Made by a program: the position numbers and the translations under genes
The notes under the pieces: model-generated
Told to the model about the DNA's origin: nothing
Databases searched by the model: none
What the model saw: the letters and a program-made list of their open reading frames with translations, nothing else
DNA from: Acidobacteriota bacterium
GTDB taxonomy: Bacteria; Actinomycetota; Acidimicrobiia; Spongiisociales; UBA5794
DNA: 9,239 nucleotides
Reading direction: 5' to 3'
NCBI GenBank assembly: GCA_022574065.1
Contig: JACZST010000064.1
Location: 1-9,239, forward strand
Shown: positions 7,123-9,239 of the stretch, in pieces
How the letters are laid out: every line of letters begins with the position of its first letter
Position numbering within the stretch: position 1 is the stretch's first letter

Positions 7123-7262
7123 GAGTCTCAAGTCGCAGGTCGCAGGTAAGACCCGGCGTCTTGCGTCCAATAGCGAGTCTCAGGTCGCAGGTCGCAAGTC
7201 ACAAGCAGAACCGCCTGGTTCCGTCTTGCGTCTTCCGTCTTGCGTCTTGTGTCTTGCGACTC
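7123..7262. repeat. Heptanucleotide repeat element forming a long imperfect inverted repeat
   Basis: Two 25-nt direct repeats (7123-7147 and 7175-7199, 23 of 25 identical, both starting GAGTCTCA) are made of seven-base units close to GCARGWC. The reverse-complement unit CGTCTTG runs five times from 7222 to 7256 with two one-base variants, and once at 7157-7163. The segment 7175-7212 pairs with 7217-7262: outer arms GAGTC and GACTC, inner arms GAACC and GGTTC, tetraloop GCCT at 7213-7216, and about one mismatch per heptamer. The outer arm overlaps the sigma-factor stop codon. It could end the sigma transcript or insulate rpsB, but no T-run follows. Confidence 0.75.
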
Positions 7263-8049
7263 AATACGGCGTTTCGATGAACCGGTTCCTCAGCGACAGG
7301 ACCGCCTTGGTGTGGATCTGGCAGATCCGCGACTCGGTCACGTTCAGGATCGACCCGATCTCGGCCAGGGTGAGCCCCTCGAAGTAGTACAGGGTGATCA
7401 CCAGCCGGTCTCGCTCCGGAAGGCGATTGATGGAGTCGGCCAACATGTAGCGGGTCTCTTCCTTCTCGAATGAGCCCCCGGGGTCGAGCGCGGCACGGTC
7501 GGGAACAACGTCGCTGACAGCCCCCGAGTTACGCTCCTCCGGGCTCAACAGCTCGTCGAGGGCGACGAACCCGAGCGTCGATAGCTCGCCAAGCTGATCT
7601 CGCAGCGCCCCGACCGACAGGTCCATGTGCTCGGCCAGCTCCTCGTCGGTCGCCGAGCGTTGCAGGCCGTGCTCCAGCTCTGCCATCGATCGCTGGATCT
7701 CCCGCGCCCTGGCGCGCACCGAACGGGGCACCCAGTCCAGCGCCCGCAACTCGTCGAGGATGGCGCCCTTGATCCGGTTCACCGCATAGGTCTCGAACTT
7801 GTAACCGCGTTCCGGCTCGAACTTGTCGATGGCGTCGATCAGCCCGAACGTCCCATACGACACCAGGTCCGACGATTCCACGTTGCGGGGCAGACCCGAT
7901 CCGAGTCGCCCAGCGACGAACTTCACCAGCGGGGCGTAATGGAGGATCAAGCCCTCGCGGGCGCGTTCGTCCCCGCTCTCTTTGAATTCGTCCCAAAGCG
8001 CGGCGAGCTCGCTCTCGCCGCGCTCATGCACGGGGGTGACTGCGCTCAT
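7261..8049 (-). CDS. whiG: RNA polymerase sigma factor, WhiG/FliA family
   Basis: This 262-aa sigma-70-family factor carries regions 2, 3 and 4. Region 2 is about 61-112, with DLVSYGTFGLIDAIDKFEP, YKFETYAVNRIKGAILDELR and DWVPRSVR. Region 3 is about 113-165. Region 4 is about 205-257, with LPERDRLVITLYYFEGLTLA and a helix-turn-helix ending TESRICQIHTKAVLSLR. This is the FliA/WhiG/SigD pattern, which directs flagellar genes in motile bacteria and sporulation genes in Streptomyces, where WhiG is held by the c-di-GMP-dependent anti-sigma RsiG. Its place just before rpsB is that of Streptomyces whiG. The frame is open to 8421, but the ATG at 8049 fits the family start and has AGGA six bases upstream. 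It starts 26 nt inside xerC, suggesting coupled translation. No anti-sigma gene is visible. Whether it controls motility or development is open. Confidence 0.93.
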   Translation of the reverse strand: MSAVTPVHERGESELAALWDEFKESGDERAREGLILHYAPLVKFVAGRLGSGLPRNVESSDLVSYGTFGLIDAIDKFEPERGYKFETYAVNRIKGAILDELRALDWVPRSVRARAREIQRSMAELEHGLQRSATDEELAEHMDLSVGALRDQLGELSTLGFVALDELLSPEERNSGAVSDVVPDRAALDPGGSFEKEETRYMLADSINRLPERDRLVITLYYFEGLTLAEIGSILNVTESRICQIHTKAVLSLRNRFIETPY

Positions 8050-8902
8050 AGGTCTTCCTGAGATGTTCTCGCGTGACGGCAGTGTATATCTGAGTCGTGC
8101 CCAGCTCCGCGTGTCCGAGCAGATCTTGAACGGAGCGCAGATCGGCCCCGCCTTCCAATAAATGGGTGGCGAACGAATGTCGCATCGCGTGCGGGAAGGT
8201 GCCCACCCTGGCGGCAACGACTCTGCGGACCCCTCTGACATCGAGCGGGCCGCCGCGTACGCCGATCCACAGGTGGTCGCTTGCAGCGTCGCCGGCAAGC
8301 AGATCACGGCTGTGTTCCACGTAGGCGTCGATCGCCACCCGCGCCTTGTCCCCGATCGGCACGTCCCGTTCCTTGTCTCCTTTGCCGACGACGCGCAGGA
8401 AGGAACCTCCCCTGACATCATCGACGACCAACGCGGCCAGCTCGGAGACCCTGATCCCTGTGCCGTAAAGCAGTTCCAGGATGGCCCGGTCTCGGATTTC
8501 TACCGGATCGTCGCCGTCGAGGTCGTCGAGGATCCGGCCCAGGGAGGTCGCAGGGATCGCCTTGGGAAGTGTCCCAGGGCGCTTCGGTTGCGGCAGGCCG
8601 GCCGCCGGATTGGTCGCGATGTCACCGCGGCGGGCAGCGTCGGCGAGAAAGGCGCGAACCGCAGACGCCTTCCTGGCGATGGTGCGTTTGGCGTAGCCGC
8701 GGGTGGACAGTTGAGCGAGAAAACGGCGCACCGTGCGCCGATCCACGTCGGCGATATCTTCGATGCCGAGGCGGCCGCACAGGGTCCCGAATTGGTCCAA
8801 ATCCCCTGTGTAGGCCTCGATCGTGTGCGGTGACAGCCCGCGCTCGACTTCGAGACGGCGAAGATAAACAGAAATAGCCCTGTCGAGCTGGCCCCGGCTC
8901 AT
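8024..8902 (-). CDS. xerC: Tyrosine recombinase XerC/XerD
   Basis: This site-specific recombinase resolves chromosome dimers at dif, usually with a partner Xer protein and FtsK. The 292-aa length is normal. The N-terminal SAM-like core-binding domain covers about 5-90 (YLRRLEVERGLSPHTIEAY at 13-31). The catalytic domain has a full active site: R151 in GTGIRVSEL, K174 in GKGDKER, H238 and R241 in PHAMRHSFATHLLE, H264 in LLGHAELGTTQIY and the nucleophile Y273. The spacing from H238 to Y273 matches E. coli XerD. The neighbourhood (dprA upstream, rpsB operon downstream) is that of chromosomal actinobacterial xerC, not of a phage or integron. The ATG has no clear Shine-Dalgarno sequence. XerC versus XerD cannot be decided from sequence alone; synteny favours xerC. 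Confidence 0.93.
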   Translation of the reverse strand: MSRGQLDRAISVYLRRLEVERGLSPHTIEAYTGDLDQFGTLCGRLGIEDIADVDRRTVRRFLAQLSTRGYAKRTIARKASAVRAFLADAARRGDIATNPAAGLPQPKRPGTLPKAIPATSLGRILDDLDGDDPVEIRDRAILELLYGTGIRVSELAALVVDDVRGGSFLRVVGKGDKERDVPIGDKARVAIDAYVEHSRDLLAGDAASDHLWIGVRGGPLDVRGVRRVVAARVGTFPHAMRHSFATHLLEGGADLRSVQDLLGHAELGTTQIYTAVTREHLRKTYERSHPRA

Positions 8903-8937
8903 GGGTCCATGGTGGCCCGATTCGGTGTCGAGGTCAA
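8902..8937 (-). promoter_or_regulatory. Possible promoter for a leaderless xerC transcript
   Basis: On the minus strand TTGACC (8937-8932, 5 of 6 to the -35 consensus) is followed after exactly 17 bases by CACCAT (8914-8909, only 3 of 6 to the -10). Transcription would begin about seven bases later, at the A of the xerC ATG. That fits the lack of a ribosome site there, and leaderless mRNAs are common in actinobacteria. The weak -10 keeps confidence low. Confidence 0.3.
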
Positions 8938-9065
8938 CGATTCGCCCGACCCATTCCCTGACTAGTCCGAACGACCTAGTGCGCGGCGGGTTCGCACTTC
9001 GCCCTCGAACGCTGTTGCCAAAGGGTCATCTAGGGCACCCCAGCGCGCCGCCCAAGCCCCCGGGA

Positions 9066-9239
9066 CTATGCGGTCAGACTCTTAGCGAGGTCGTGCACGA
9101 GGCGGAGCTCCTCGACCAGATCATCCGGGTCGAGGACCGGGAACGCGCCGTCGCGGATGAGCAGGTTGCAGCCCTCCGACGATGCGCGGTCTACATCCCC
9201 GGGCATGGCGAACACCGCGATCCCGTATTCGGAGGCCTT
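9066..9239 (-). CDS. dprA: DNA processing protein DprA/Smf, C-terminal fragment (cut by window edge)
   Basis: Only the last 57 residues and the stop codon TAG are inside the window; the start lies beyond 9239. The fragment reads YGIAVFAMPGDVDRASSEGC and NLLIRDGAFPVLDPDDLVEEL. This is the end of the DprA Rossmann-like fold: the PG turn, S-x-G-x-N, LI and GA residues bind the DNA phosphate backbone. DprA loads RecA onto incoming single-stranded DNA in transformation, though many non-competent bacteria keep it. The protein stops about 15 residues after this core, so it appears to lack the C-terminal winged-helix domain of many DprA proteins. It is next to xerC, as in other actinobacteria. Confidence 0.88.
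   Translation of the reverse strand, partial: KASEYGIAVFAMPGDVDRASSEGCNLLIRDGAFPVLDPDDLVEELRLVHDLAKSLTA

Noticed and set aside
7123..7262. CRISPR-like array
   Set aside because: Units are only seven bases with no spacers of uniform length and include both orientations; no cas genes are present.
8050..8421. Upstream extension of the sigma factor frame
   Set aside because: It is the shadow of the xerC C-terminal half; the sigma family begins at the ATG at 8049, which has its own ribosome site.
8162..8833. Plus-strand open frame of 223 codons opposite xerC
   Set aside because: The minus strand encodes a complete XerC with all catalytic residues; the plus frame shows no domain.
8024..8902. Phage or integron integrase
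   Set aside because: Neighbouring genes are conserved chromosomal ones, and there is no attachment site, tRNA or cassette array; the protein has normal Xer length and spacing.
8961..8998. Inverted repeats ACTAG/CTAGT and AGTGCG/CGCACT in the dprA-xerC spacer
   Set aside because: The stems are 5 and 6 bp with 9-10 base loops, overlap one another and lack a T-run; they are too weak to call a terminator or operator.

Overview
This GC-rich window reads like the chromosome of an actinobacterium. Every gene I can support lies on the minus strand, so transcription runs from high to low coordinates. In that direction the order is dprA (3' end only), xerC, a WhiG/FliA-type sigma factor, rpsB, tsf, pyrH, frr, cdsA, dxr and a site-2 protease (rseP/rip1 type). 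It matches the order known from Mycobacterium and Streptomyces (dprA..xerC/whiG..rpsB-tsf-pyrH-frr-cdsA..dxr-rip1), but without the inserted genes. This compaction, a Thermus-length EF-Ts and a huge acidic tail on CdsA suggest a deep-branching actinobacterium, perhaps Acidimicrobiia. That class assignment is inference.

Layout. 9066-9239: C-terminus of DprA. 8903-9065: intergenic, with a possible leaderless promoter for xerC. 8024-8902: xerC. 7261-8049: sigma factor, whose start lies 26 nt inside xerC. 7002-7260: intergenic region made mostly of seven-base repeats arranged as a long imperfect inverted repeat, with a possible rpsB promoter and a 13-bp palindrome. 262-7001: seven genes packed as one probable operon. 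The junctions are rpsB/tsf 4-nt overlap, tsf/pyrH 1-nt gap, pyrH/frr 8-nt gap, frr/cdsA 4-nt gap, cdsA/dxr 19-nt overlap and dxr/rseP 36-nt gap. 1-261: no supportable gene; a patchwork of G/C hairpins and direct repeats that probably ends the operon.

How the genes fit together. rpsB, tsf and frr serve translation (small subunit, EF-Tu recycling, ribosome recycling). pyrH makes UDP for RNA and cell-wall precursors. cdsA makes CDP-diacylglycerol for phospholipids. dxr commits carbon to isoprenoids by the MEP pathway. The S2P protease cuts membrane-bound regulators. The cluster therefore couples ribosome production to envelope and lipid synthesis. xerC (dimer resolution) and the sigma factor form a separate upstream pair.

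Most of the window is conserved housekeeping. The parts that are not explained are the roughly 330-residue acidic extension of CdsA with its internal repeats, and the heptanucleotide inverted-repeat element between the sigma gene and rpsB. I see no defence system, mobile element, CRISPR array, tRNA or rRNA.
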